Shown piece after piece: positions 52,601-60,300 of a stretch of DNA of 64,000 nucleotides. The notes under the pieces were generated by a model, which had not been told where the DNA came from, did no database searches, and saw only the letters and a program-made list of their open reading frames with translations. The DNA lies in assembly GCA_013400975.1 (NCBI GenBank), contig WBMZ01011803.1, positions 1 to 64,000 on the forward strand, read 5' to 3'. The position numbers and the translations under genes are program-made. How positions within the stretch are numbered: position 1 is the stretch's first letter; every line of letters begins with the position of its first letter. This DNA is from Atrichornis clamosus. Lineage: Eukaryota; Chordata; Aves; Passeriformes; Menuridae.

Positions 52601-55600
52601 GATGGCCTCCCTTCCCTCCAGCGTCTGACCACACCACACAGCTGGAGTCATCAGCAAACTTGTTGAGGGTGCACTTGATCCTACTGTCTGTGTCACTGAC
52701 AAAGAGGTTGAACAGCACCAGCCCGTGAGGAACACCATTTGTCACTGGTGTTTACTTGGACATCGAGCCATTGACCACAACTCTTTTAGTGTGACCATCC
52801 AGAGAATTCCTTATCCACCAAGTGGTCTGTCCATGGAATCCGTGTCTCAAGGATGTTGTGCAGGACAGCATCAAATGCTTTGCAGAAGTGCAGGTGGATG
52901 GCACCAGTTCCTCTTCCCTTACCCTCCAGTACTGTAACCCCATCGTGGAATGTCACCAAATCTATCAGGCAAGGTTTATCAAAATAGACTCTATAGACTA
53001 TTTGTTTTCTCTAGAAGCATTTTTCCCTTTGCCAGTAGTGATCCCAGAGGAGGGAGCAGTTAATTGTACTTAGCCCTGCAAACTTGGACAACAGCAGTTC
53101 CAAAAGTAGTATTTTTGTCAGCAGAGGAGTTATGAGTAGGCAGCATGGTGTTTGCAAAATATTACTGTGTTAGGAAAAGAATTTGTTTACTATATGAAAC
53201 AGTTCTTTCAGTGAGAAGCACTAATTTAACCCAGTAAATTTTTCCAGCTAGTAATCTCCATTTCAACCACTCGTGTGAAGTCTCAGGGAAGCATTAGTCT
53301 GCAATTGCAAAACGTTTATCTCTGGAATATAATGAGTTTCAGGTTACTGAAGAAGTCATCATCATAACTGGGAAAGGATAATAAAATGATTTAAACTCTA
53401 TTTACAGGAAAGTTACTAAAACAAATGCATTTGAGACTTCAATGTAGAATTGAAAAATTCTTATGGGAGTCTCACTTGGTTTGAGTTTAGTAGTATTCAG
53501 TGAAAAAAAGCCAAATATATTAACATATGCAGTTAAATGTAGTACAGTGTGAGATAGTTAAGCAAATGAACCAGATTTACATTTTCATCAACTTGTGTGC
53601 ATGATTTGGAAATGTGTTTAAATAGCTTTCACTGTAGTTGCTGACTTGAGTCACATTAGTACAACTTTTTCGGGAGTTGGCTAATGCTGGCCGTTAGACT
53701 ACAAGTGACTGGAACTATAAATTTGAATCCCCAACTTTATATTGTAAGTTATAAATCAGTTTTGATTAGTAATGTATACATCCATTTTGTGTCTAGTCCT
53801 GGTGTTATCTACAGTGTTTCCCCAGTTTGAGTCTATAGAGACAGGTAGAGCTGGTAAACTTGCAAGACAGTTTGGTTCTGACTTGAGATAGTAGAAAGTG
53901 TAATTTTTTTTCTCAGCCTTTATCTGGTATGTGAAACACTGCTTAGGCTTTTTTTCTTGTTCAAAAGTAGATGTTCCTACATCAAAAACTATAGTAACAA
54001 ATTTTTCTTTTCCAAAGGGGGGAATTGTTTTCCTTAGTTATCTGTCCCTGCAGATTGCTAGCAAGTGATGTGTTGAAAGATTTTTACATACACTGCCAGC
54101 AGCTGTCTGTAAGTTTGCTTCCTTAAAGGTTGACATAAATATGACAAAAAGAAATGACTTTGTCTGTGGGGATGTAGAGATATGTGATGTGTTAGTAGAA
54201 TTGCAAAGCTGCTTTCCTTGTGGTTGATCCTGGATCACATCAGTGGTCTGCAGCTGTTCTTAACCCATATTAAGTTTTCTCCCTCTGAATTTTGTTTTTG
54301 GAGCAGACTTGATGTTATGGGAACTCTTCAATAAAGTAATTCTCTTGGGGGGGAATAACATTATACGTCATGCTAAAAAATGGCTATTGTTTTTGTGATG
54401 CCAATTTAGGAAGTACTTTAAACTTGTGAAGTAGTAACATCTGGTTTTATTACTTGATGCATAGGAGATGCATAGACTCACTCTGATTCCTGTGTCTCAT
54501 TTGTTTGATTCCTATTCTAAGTCCCATAGTTCTTACTTATATAGTTATATTTAAAGGTATTATACATTATATTTAAAGGTACTGAAGGTTCTTTTCAAGA
54601 AAAAAAGTTTGCTCAGTTTTTGCTGGAGCATATGCCTATTTAGTTTTGTTCTTTACAGCAAAACTTCATAATGATTAAAGTTTCTTAGTTTAAAAAAGGT
54701 GACATCCATGTTGTGATCTATGGGTAAAATGCATCTTGTGGGGTTTTTTTCATGTTCTCCATACATCCCTCTCTCTGGAATAAATAGCAGATACCTCTCA
54801 GTTCTCTTGTGCACAGAAGCTTTTGAGTGTGGGTGCCATGAGGCATTGAATGGACAGACCCTCCAGTAAGCAGCTGCTGAGGATGCTGTATTGCATGAGC
54901 CTCTTGAAGATTATCTCCTACCCAGGACACTTCTCTCAATACCTCGAGTGCTTGACAGTCTCGATGAAAACACTTTTCCCCCTGTGCTCTCAAGAACTGC
55001 CTCCCTTGGCTGTGTAATTTTCATAGTATTTTGGCTCTTTCATTTTCCTTTAGATTTGCAACTCGTTTTTACTCAATCTGTTTGCTATACAAAGAACTCT
55101 TTGTCTTTCTGTTGTGCCAGTTGTGTGTAGATTCAATGCCAAAGTGTCCCACTTCAAACAACTCAGTTTAGCTGAGTTGTATGAATCAGGAGACACTGCC
55201 TGTTAGCAGGGACACATAACTGAATACTAAGGTATTTTTTTGATGATTGAACTTAGCAGGATTTTGGGACACGTGTACACAATTTTTCAGCAGTCTGGTC
55301 CTTGGGCTGATTCTCTGCTATCTAATGCATCCATAATGCTCCAGAAGGTTTTTTGCTGGGTTTTTTTAAATCTTGGAAATGAGGGGGTAATTTTTTTTTC
55401 CTTCTTTCTTAGCAATCTTTGAAGAACAGTGGAAACTCACTGTGCATTTAAGAGGAAGGGTGTATTTGTGTGACAAGTAGCCAGAGAGAGAAATTCTTCG
55501 AGTAGGTTGCCATGTTAATTAGGGTTTAAAAGTGGTGAGAAGAACAAGAAATAGGTCTGTGACTAGCTCCAAGACAGCAGTAGACATGCAAAGGTGTGTT

Positions 55601-57294
55601 TGTGCCATTTTGTACCCAAACTAGTCAATGCTCTAAACTCAGCCTATTGGGAAGCACAGTGATGAGAGACTCAACAGGTTGCACTGGAGACAGTTTGGGT
55701 TGGGTTTAATTATTAAATTTTTCTTTATGCCACATCTAGGCTGGCTTCAGCCAGTGTTTCTGTTCTGGGCCTGTTAGTGCTTCCAGTAAAGTGAGTGTTA
55801 CCTGTGGAGACTGAGCTGCCTTTGTCTGAAGCCACCCCAGGTCTGATGTCTTACCAGCTCCTGCTCCCTGCCACTTGGAAGCAACTAAATTGTTTCCAGC
55901 CATAAATTTGTTTCTGGAAGCTGTGTAGGTGTATTTATGTAGTTCTGTACCTGAACTAGTAAGTCCAACTGGATTATTGCAGATTTTTTTTTATGGAGCC
56001 AGCACCATATGGTGCCAGTGCTTGCATCATCTTGTCATGTTTAATGAGAAATATGCTAGAAATATATATATTTGTGAGTTGACTATATTTGACTTCTCTG
56101 TATATATTCTGGTGTCTAATGGCAGTTTTAGGTGATAAGTTATAAATCTGATCAAAGTATAGTCACCTAAATTTAGATAATTTGAGATCATTGTTATATT
56201 ACAACTGTACATTATTTGTGTTTTTCTTTCTTTCCTAACTGGATAACACAGTTTAACTGACTTTTGGTTAGACCTCTTCTAGCTGCTTTATCTTCTTCTC
56301 CCCCATTGAGGAAAAATGTCAATAACTGGGAGGTATAAGTAGTGTAACGGCCTTGGTCTATATGCAGAAGGTATCACCAGTGGGTTTTCCTGTCCAAAAA
56401 AAACCCAGTTGATCTGATAAACATGCACGGTGCCATTTGGCATGTCCCAAACCACAGTACAGGAGTGGGAAAGAGTGTAGGAGTAAAAATAGCAGGTATG
56501 AAGGCATTCCTATGGAATAAGAATAGTGGTAATGACTTGGCTTGTTGTCATCAAAAATAGGTTTTAGGGGATAGGTACAGAAAGCACTGAGGTAATAAGT
56601 ACAGAAGAAGCTTCTGTTTGCAGAAGCTTTTTAGTTTCTTAAGGATAAATGTTTAAAAATTACAGGAATTTGTATTAGGAGTCAGTGACCAGCCACTCTG
56701 GCAAAAAATCTGGGGTGAATTCATGTATTGCTTTGAAAAAAGGCGAAATCAGATGGACTAAGTAGAAGGTTCTGTCGTGCAAAAGGAGTTACTGTATAAC
56801 TGAAGTTGTTCTTGGTGTGAAGAGTTACCTTCAAGGATCATTTCCAAGAGAATGATTAGTAAGAAAATTCTATCTGGATAAAGATAACAAGTCAGAGACA
56901 GTCTCACTGTTTCTTCTCCCTCAACTTTTGTTTGAGTTATGACTTAGTGCAGTAGAAATTTCAGGAAAGTTGTGAGGAAACAACTGACATAGTTGAATTT
57001 TTGTGTGACTCAGTGTCGCTTTTTTTAAAAATAAAAGTATATGGCAGAAACTTGTCATATGTATCACTCTGAAGTTATTTTGCATCATCACAGCCAAATT
57101 AATGTGATGATGTAAATTAATTACAGGGTTTCTTCATAGTGATACCTGTATTTTGACTAGTCCCAATCTTAATGTTTGTTTAGGTTGTGGAGAGCACCTT
57201 GTCCGAACCATACTAGCCAGAGAATGCTCATGTGCTTTGCAAACGGAAGATGCCCACCAGGCTCTCCTAGAGACTATGCAAAACAAGTTTATTG
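4528..57294 (+). CDS. TASP1: Taspase 1 (threonine aspartase 1), ten coding exons, 3' part outside window
   Basis: Taspase 1 is a type 2 asparaginase-family (Ntn-hydrolase) endopeptidase that cuts after Asp in MLL/KMT2A, TFIIA and related nuclear regulators. The proenzyme cleaves itself before Thr234, giving an alpha (about 28 kDa) and a beta (about 22 kDa) subunit. The ten exons listed separately join at GT-AG sites with matching phases into 328 codons without a stop and align almost colinearly with human taspase 1 as I remember it. Key points: start MIMEKG at 4528 with an in-frame upstream [16 protein letters not shown] segment; basic bipartite nuclear signal at residues 197-220 (KRNKRK ... 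KKRR); autocleavage site GTLD|TVGAV with Thr234 at 40121-40123. The human protein has 420 residues, so roughly 90 residues and the stop codon lie beyond 64000. No frameshift or lost key residue was seen, so the gene appears functional. Confidence 0.96.
4673..6355 (+). other. TASP1: TASP1 intron 2
   Basis: GTAAGA...GCAG intron of about 1.7 kb. It is AT-rich with short A-runs near 5449 and 6040, and nothing else was recognised. Confidence 0.85.
6356..6423 (+). CDS. TASP1: TASP1 exon 3 (residues 49-71)
   Basis: The acceptor is ctttaattgcag and the donor AAG|GTACGG. The 68 bases complete Gly49 and give [17 protein letters not shown] and on to QK, nearly identical to human. The glycine-rich start of this segment follows the first strand of the fold. 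A different reading frame stays open across 6350-6613 but is a shadow. Confidence 0.97.
6424..7994 (+). other. TASP1: TASP1 intron 3
   Basis: GTACGG...ACAG intron of about 1.6 kb. No repeat, RNA or further exon was recognised. Confidence 0.85.
7995..8063 (+). CDS. TASP1: TASP1 exon 4 (residues 72-94)
   Basis: The acceptor is gttttacag and the donor GAG|GTATGA. The 69 bases (23 codons, phase 0 at both ends) encode [20 protein letters not shown] and ELE, a helix strongly conserved in the type 2 asparaginase family. Confidence 0.97.
8064..15634 (+). other. TASP1: TASP1 intron 4
   Basis: GTATGA...TTAG intron of about 7.6 kb. It is unremarkable AT-rich sequence with short homopolymer runs. Open frames of 60-120 codons on both strands show no recognisable protein similarity. 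A CR1-like 'gggttggaaga' string at 12663 was not extended by its flanks. Confidence 0.8.
15635..15755 (+). CDS. TASP1: TASP1 exon 5 (residues 95-134)
   Basis: The acceptor is ttcttatttttag and the donor AGTG|GTATGT. The 121 bases encode [20 protein letters not shown], then CDASIMDG and GAVGALSG. The NAG(L)GS segment and the DASIMDG turn are family hallmarks around the active site. The exon ends one base into the Gly135 codon. Confidence 0.98.
15756..16874 (+). other. TASP1: TASP1 intron 5
   Basis: GTATGT...TTAG intron of about 1.1 kb. Nothing recognisable beyond AT-rich sequence. Confidence 0.85.
16875..16959 (+). CDS. TASP1: TASP1 exon 6 (residues 135-162)
   Basis: The acceptor is cttcttttag and the donor CTTG|GTAATT, a weaker donor than most in this gene. 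The 85 bases encode [20 protein letters not shown] and LSAGRIPP, then two bases of Cys163. KNPVSVAN corresponds to the conserved 'NP...A' helix start of asparaginases. Confidence 0.97.
16960..22639 (+). other. TASP1: TASP1 intron 6
   Basis: GTAATT...CTAG intron of about 5.7 kb. The only clear structure is the nested palindrome at 22376-22428, about 210 bases before exon 7. No repeat family was recognised. Confidence 0.8.
22376..22428. repeat. Nested double palindrome
   Basis: Two perfect inverted repeats overlap: 10-base arms at 22383-22392 and 22394-22403 around one C, and 12-base arms at 22398-22409 and 22411-22422 around one T. An outer pair, agtgctat (22376) and atagcact (22421), encloses both. 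Nearly the whole 53 bases can pair in more than one way. Confidence 0.85.
22640..22719 (+). CDS. TASP1: TASP1 exon 7 (residues 163-189)
   Basis: The acceptor is gtgtctcctag and the donor ACAA|GTGAGT. The 80 bases complete Cys163 and encode [17 protein letters not shown] and ACPPGIMAT, then one base of Arg190. Human has PPNIMTT at the end, so this tip of the loop has drifted a little. Confidence 0.97.
22720..33143 (+). other. TASP1: TASP1 intron 7
   Basis: GTGAGT...ATAG intron of about 10.4 kb. It contains a sense-strand CR1 3' end at about 30722-30882 and a G-run/T-run patch around 23931-23980. No further gene or RNA was recognised. Confidence 0.8.
30722..30882 (+). mobile_element. CR1 LINE 3'-end fragment, sense orientation
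   Basis: The block runs from 'gaggttgatca' through 'gaggcccggaggagttgtt' and 'gggttggactacacaacc' to 'cccttccaacctacatcat'. This order matches a CR1 3' end read forward, truncated and diverged. It ends close to where the CR1 tail octamers would begin. It lies in intron 7. Confidence 0.75.
33144..33250 (+). CDS. TASP1: TASP1 exon 8 (residues 190-225), nuclear-signal loop
   Basis: The acceptor is ctatttttatag and the donor AAAAG|GTTAGC, a weak donor. The 107 bases complete Arg190 and encode [12 protein letters not shown], then a helix, then [11 protein letters not shown]. The two basic clusters at residues 197-202 and 217-220 form the bipartite nuclear import signal known in human taspase 1. 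This segment is the long surface insert just before the autocleavage site that sets taspase 1 apart from ordinary asparaginases. It ends in phase 0. Confidence 0.97.
35062..35085. repeat. Short hairpin, 9-bp arms
   Basis: agctgctga (35062-35070) and tcagcagct (35077-35085) are perfect inverted copies around a six-base loop. No T-run follows that would suggest a Pol III terminator, and no function is evident. Confidence 0.6.
38210..38335 (-). mobile_element. Probable old CR1 LINE fragment
   Basis: The region reads 'atcttggaaacctccaagag', 'tgggagtctgtacctcc' and 'cagcctgctctgctgctt', resembling the 'cctccagggatgg...ctccac...gcaacctgttccagtgctt' segment of CR1 in reverse complement. Divergence is high and the boundaries are guesses. 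Confidence 0.4.
39022..39052 (+). repeat. Long T-tract
   Basis: Twenty-two consecutive T (39022-39043), then AA and seven more T. It could be a decayed poly(A) tail of a minus-strand retroposed copy, but no such copy was recognised next to it. It also forms an exceptionally strong pyrimidine tract before the AG at 39064-39065. Confidence 0.8.
39066..39122 (+). other. Exon-like block in intron 8 with in-frame stop (candidate poison exon)
   Basis: A very strong acceptor (long T-tract, no intervening AG, gattttag) is followed 57 bases later by a consensus donor, CTGG|GTAAGT at 39123. Inserted between exons 8 and 9, both phase 0, it would add seven residues and stop at TGA 39087-39089. That truncates taspase just before the autocleavage site. 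The splice signals are visible; use as an exon is inferred. Confidence 0.3.
40097..40216 (+). CDS. TASP1: TASP1 exon 9 (residues 226-265), catalytic threonine
   Basis: The acceptor is gttgtgcag and the donor GTCAG|GTGATT. The 120 bases (40 codons, phase 0 to 0) contain [12 protein letters not shown]. Autocleavage occurs between Asp233 (40118-40120) and Thr234 (40121-40123), and the freed Thr is the nucleophile. [11 protein letters not shown] and KHPGRVGQ follow, part of the conserved substrate pocket of the family. Confidence 0.98.
40617..40712. repeat. AT-rich patch with flanking direct repeats
   Basis: The string 'tttatgatgtgt' occurs at both ends of this very AT-rich stretch (near 40619 and 40704), with TTA/TAA-type repeats between. 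It may be a simple-sequence expansion. Confidence 0.5.
41061..41076 (+). repeat. (GTT)n microsatellite
   Basis: Five GTT units in a row within the pyrimidine-rich end of intron 9, about 100 bases before exon 10. Confidence 0.8.
41176..41254 (+). CDS. TASP1: TASP1 exon 10 (residues 266-291)
   Basis: The acceptor is tctttccttag and the donor TTCAG|GTATTT, which departs from consensus at +5. The 79 bases encode [20 protein letters not shown] and TAVSTS, then the first base of Gly292. The cysteine-containing YGCGCWA segment matches human. The following intron, 15.9 kb, is the longest complete one in the window. Confidence 0.97.
41374..41389. repeat. (AT)8 microsatellite
   Basis: Eight AT units followed shortly by a short TG run, about 120 bases inside intron 10. 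Confidence 0.85.
42734..42755. repeat. (CA)7 microsatellite running into (TA)n
   Basis: Seven CA units followed by alternating TA. Length polymorphism is likely, as usual for such tracts. Confidence 0.85.
47202..47272 (-). mobile_element. CR1 LINE fragment
   Basis: The string 'ggaacctttggaggtctagt' followed by 'ccagatccctgctcaaggag' matches a CR1 3' region ('acctttggaggtcatctagtccaac...ctgctcaaagcaggg') in reverse complement. Only about 70 bases are recognisable. It is a different, older subtype than the copy 470 bases downstream. Confidence 0.6.
47742..47922 (-). mobile_element. CR1 LINE 3'-end fragment
   Basis: It begins with the tail-derived 'tcatagaatcttggaatgg' and continues through 'gttggaagggaccttaaaga', 'ccatgggcagggacacctt', 'aacaggttgctcaaagc' and 'ctggccttgaacag', the standard CR1 3' end in reverse complement. 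About 180 bases are kept; the 5' side is truncated, as usual for CR1 insertions. Confidence 0.9.
48107..48261 (+). repeat. Exact 77-bp duplication flanking one N (likely assembly scar)
   Basis: Positions 48107-48183 and 48185-48261 are identical, base for base, and separated by the only ambiguous base in the window (N at 48184). This is what remains when two contigs with overlapping ends are placed side by side with a one-base gap instead of being merged. A real recent tandem duplication is less likely. Confidence 0.9.
49670..49783 (+). other. Phase-compatible exon-like block in intron 10 (candidate cassette exon)
   Basis: A good acceptor (cattttctttgtag) opens and a good donor (CAG|GTCAGT) closes a 114-base block. 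Exon 10 ends one base into a Gly codon; the block starts with GT, contains no stop, and again ends with the first G of a codon that exon 11 completes with GT. It would insert 38 residues between Ser291 and Gly292 of the beta subunit without changing the frame. It is absent from human taspase 1 as I remember it, so it may be lineage-specific, rarely used or a chance match. Confidence 0.25.
51797..52985 (-). mobile_element. 5'-truncated CR1 LINE, about 1.2 kb, antisense to TASP1
   Basis: The left edge carries the tail-derived 'tcatagaatcgtagaatgg', marking the 3' end. Moving right, the minus strand reads the CR1 3' UTR and then the C-terminal half of the non-LTR reverse transcriptase. A 199-codon open stretch (52745-52146) includes GVPHG, a FADD box (equivalent to the polymerase YADD motif), [14 protein letters not shown] and MDLLERV. 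Upstream of it another frame (52943-52752) reads WIRNSLDGH and VVVNGSMSK, so at least one frameshift breaks the gene. The endonuclease and most of the polymerase are missing, so the element cannot move by itself. It is GC-richer than the surrounding intron. Confidence 0.93.
56608..56629. repeat. Short hairpin, 9-bp arms
   Basis: aagcttctg (56608-56616) and cagaagctt (56621-56629) are perfect inverted copies around a four-base loop (tttg). It lies in intron 10 about 550 bases before exon 11. A function is not evident. Confidence 0.6.
57184..57294 (+). CDS. TASP1: TASP1 exon 11 (residues 292-328), last exon in window
   Basis: The acceptor is aatgtttgtttag and the donor TATTG|GTAAGT. The 111 bases complete Gly292 and encode [15 protein letters not shown], then a helix ending in MQNKFI, and stop one base into codon 329. 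Human continues with about 90 more residues; no match to that part was found between 57295 and 64000. Confidence 0.97.
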
Positions 57295-57349
57295 GTAAGT
57301 AAATGGTCCTAATTGCCTAAATGTTGCCCAACATTGTTGAAAATGCAAG

Positions 57350-57370
57350 TAACTCTATTTAATAGAGTTA
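57350..57370. repeat. Near-perfect palindrome with one-base centre
   Basis: taactctatt (57350-57359) and aatagagtta (57361-57370) are perfect inverted copies around a single T. It lies 55 bases inside intron 11, close to the exon 11 donor. Confidence 0.65.
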
Positions 57371-60300
57371 AGGTACTTATTCCTGTGATTTCTGTTGAAG
57401 CTTTGTGTTGCAGTTGGCTTCAGATTTAGAGTTGTGTTACATCTGAAAAATGTTAAACTACAGAAGAATATATTTGGAAATTTAAAGGAAAACCCTTGGA
57501 AATACCTCAATTGTTATGTGAGTCATAGAATACCCAGAGAGGTTTGAAGAAAGAATTTCCTGCCTGAATCATGGGCTGTGGTGTACAATTGCATATTTTA
57601 GAATTGAAGAGTTAGGAGCATTAGTAAAAATTATTCATCATGTTAACCCTTTTAAAAATAGTAGATCCCAAAACCATTTCATGTTCTAATTAAATGCTTT
57701 GTGGTTTGTTGTTTATATGAAAAAATTAAGTTATTGAAAATGTGAAATAGACTTTATTCAAAAAACGATTTTTTCCTTGATTTAAAAGAATTGCACAATA
57801 TGTGTTAAATTTCTTGTAAATATAGGTCTTGTTTTCTTTCCTCAAGTCATAACCAAAATATGAACGTGGAATTTTAAAATATCCATTAAATCTTGACCTT
57901 TTGAAGGTAGCCTAGTTTTCAGATGAGGCTTCTGGCATATATGTTGGCTTGTAGTGTCTTTATAACCCTTAAAATTTTTCAAGCTTCAGAATCCACAGAC
58001 AATTTTCATCTTCAAAATTTCTTACGGACAACATAATACTTCTTGTGTACTGTGTTGCCAGAGCTCATTTTATGGGATTTTAAGTAGAACTGAAAGACAG
58101 ACGTGCACACCTTTTGGGGTCCCAGGGACTGATACCCTTGGTCTTAGCAAACAATGTATTGCAATTTCTTTATTTCTTTTTATAGTGTTGACTCCACGTT
58201 AAATTCTGCTTCTGACATTTGACTGTTTGAGGGGAAGCCACTTTTGTGTTGGAAGACTGCACTTGATAAGCTACTGCTGTACTGCAGTCATTTCTAGGTG
58301 CTGTAAGAATGTAGAACACCCTGTGTGTTCCCCAAAAAGATTCTAATCCAAACAACAAAAATGTGGCTTTTTGTATTTAATCACTCATTCCAGTGCATAG
58401 TGGCCCAAAATTAGGAATTTGTATACCCAAAAGAAGCCTTTTTAGTAAGGATGCTTGTGATAGCTTTGTTAATTTGTAGCCCTGCTTTGCAAATATTCTG
58501 TGAAAGTGGCCTAACTTCAGAAAAGTCAGATCTTTCGTCCACACTCTCAAAATGTATTGTGCTGTTTGTGGTAAGAGTACTAAAAGCAAGCACAAATGGT
58601 ATATATCCGTATGCAATTTCACATTAGTGCATGCACACACACAAGATGGAAAGCTGCTGATGAAGTAATTAATAGAGATTGGCTGATAAAAGACCAAAAA
58701 AAAAAAACTTTTTAGTTGAGGTACCCTCTTTGCTTTGAGTTTTCTGGGTTTTCTTTGTTCTTTTTAGTAACGGTTAGCCAAAAATGCAATTCTTCTTTTG
58801 CTGTTTAATGCAAACATGTTTTGCCACCACTTTGCATAGCAGATGTTTTCATTTAGAATGTTAACTGTCTACTATGTGATATATACATTGTATTAGTTAC
58901 TGAAAATGTGAAAATGTTTTTGTTGGAGATAAGAGCATATTAAATGTTGCTGAAGTTTTTGTTATACCTGAATGATCAATTGCAGAGAAAGAGAAGCTGC
59001 ACAGATAGAGATACCAGGCTAACAGTGTGATGTGCTATTGCATTGGGAAAACAGACTAAACCCAACAAAACAGCATAAAGTGAAAAGAATGGGAGATGTG
59101 ATCAAATTAATGCTCTTGAGAAAGTGTACTTTATAATTCCTTTTTAAAGTTTCATGTTTTAATTAGGGACAGGTCTGGCTTGTATTTTCAGAAACTTACT
59201 GTTGCAAGCTTTTGTTGCCTAACAGCAGGAGTGTGTACTATCTGCTCAGTTGTACTTTGGGCAGTGCTGATGTGGGGAAAAAAAGACACAGCCACCTTTG
59301 TTTCTTGTGTAGGTGAAGTGCTTGGATTAGAAAACATAAAGTCAAGTTTGTGCTCAGCTGTCCTGTGGATGAAGGCTGTTTGAGGAAAACATCAAAATCC
59401 AGATATATCTTGCTGGTTACATGACACAGTATTGAGTTTGTGGACATTTTGGGATCTTGGCAATTCTGCAGATGGAATGCCAAGTTATGTATGGCACATA
59501 GAGTGCAACAGTTGAAAACGTGCATTACACTTAAAACTATAGGTTTGTATTAAATAGGGTTTTTTGCTGTGACTTTTCATAGGTGATGTGCTAGTTCATA
59601 GCACAGGATGTAGTATGGTGCAGGATTTCTTAATGTGAAACAATAGGATAAAATGTGCTAATAGACTTCCTGCTGATGGCAGGATGCTTCCCTTGCCTTC
59701 CTTAAAGCCTGATTTTATGGTCTTGTCAAACTGTCACGAGAATTAAAATGGACTAAGGCCAGTGAAACCCAGCCCTTAACACAGCTGGGCTAGAATGTTT
59801 TGTCAGAACTCAAAATGTGTGTTACTAGTATCAGAGGAATGAACAGCTGATTTTGGCAGTTGCCATCAGATTGGTGCTTCCTGTTTACAGGACTCTCTGA
59901 GTCTCTGCAGAGTGCCGGTAATCCTTCCAGCTAGGGAATGCCTGACTTAAACAGTGGAGCTCTTCAAACAGCAGGTGATAAGCAAACTTGTGTCAGATGT
60001 GCTTTTCTCATCCTTTCTCAGAGCCAGCTTACTGTGGACAATGCACAATTGGTGGTTTAATCAGAGGTGAGAGAAATTTAATTTAGACTTGTTGTAAGTT
60101 GAATGTGCTCCATATCTTTAGTCAAAGAGCACGAAAGGCTTGGTTCACAGTTGAGGAATGGTGTTCTGTAAACACAAATACCTTCCAAACAGAAGAACAG
60201 AGGATTTTGTTACTCATCATTCCTTTCAAATGCAGCCAAGTTTGTGGAATGTAGACTTAGAGTAAATGTTTGTGTCATTTCACTGGCGGGAAATCTGGGC

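Larger units (their letters stand above)
41255..57183 (+). other. TASP1: TASP1 intron 10
   Basis: GTATTT...TTAG intron of about 15.9 kb. It holds (AT)n and (CA)n tracts near 41374 and 42734, CR1 fragments at about 47202 and 47742, the 77-bp duplication flanking an N at 48184, an exon-like block at 49670-49783, the large antisense CR1 at 51797-52985 and a hairpin at 56608. No independent gene was found. Confidence 0.8.

Noticed and set aside
52278..52628. Plus-strand open frames of 60-116 codons over 52234-52728
   Set aside because: They are antisense shadows of the CR1 reverse-transcriptase region.
54718..54993. 91-codon minus-strand open frame
   Set aside because: I could not recognise a protein family or splice signals, and frames of this size occur elsewhere in the introns by chance.
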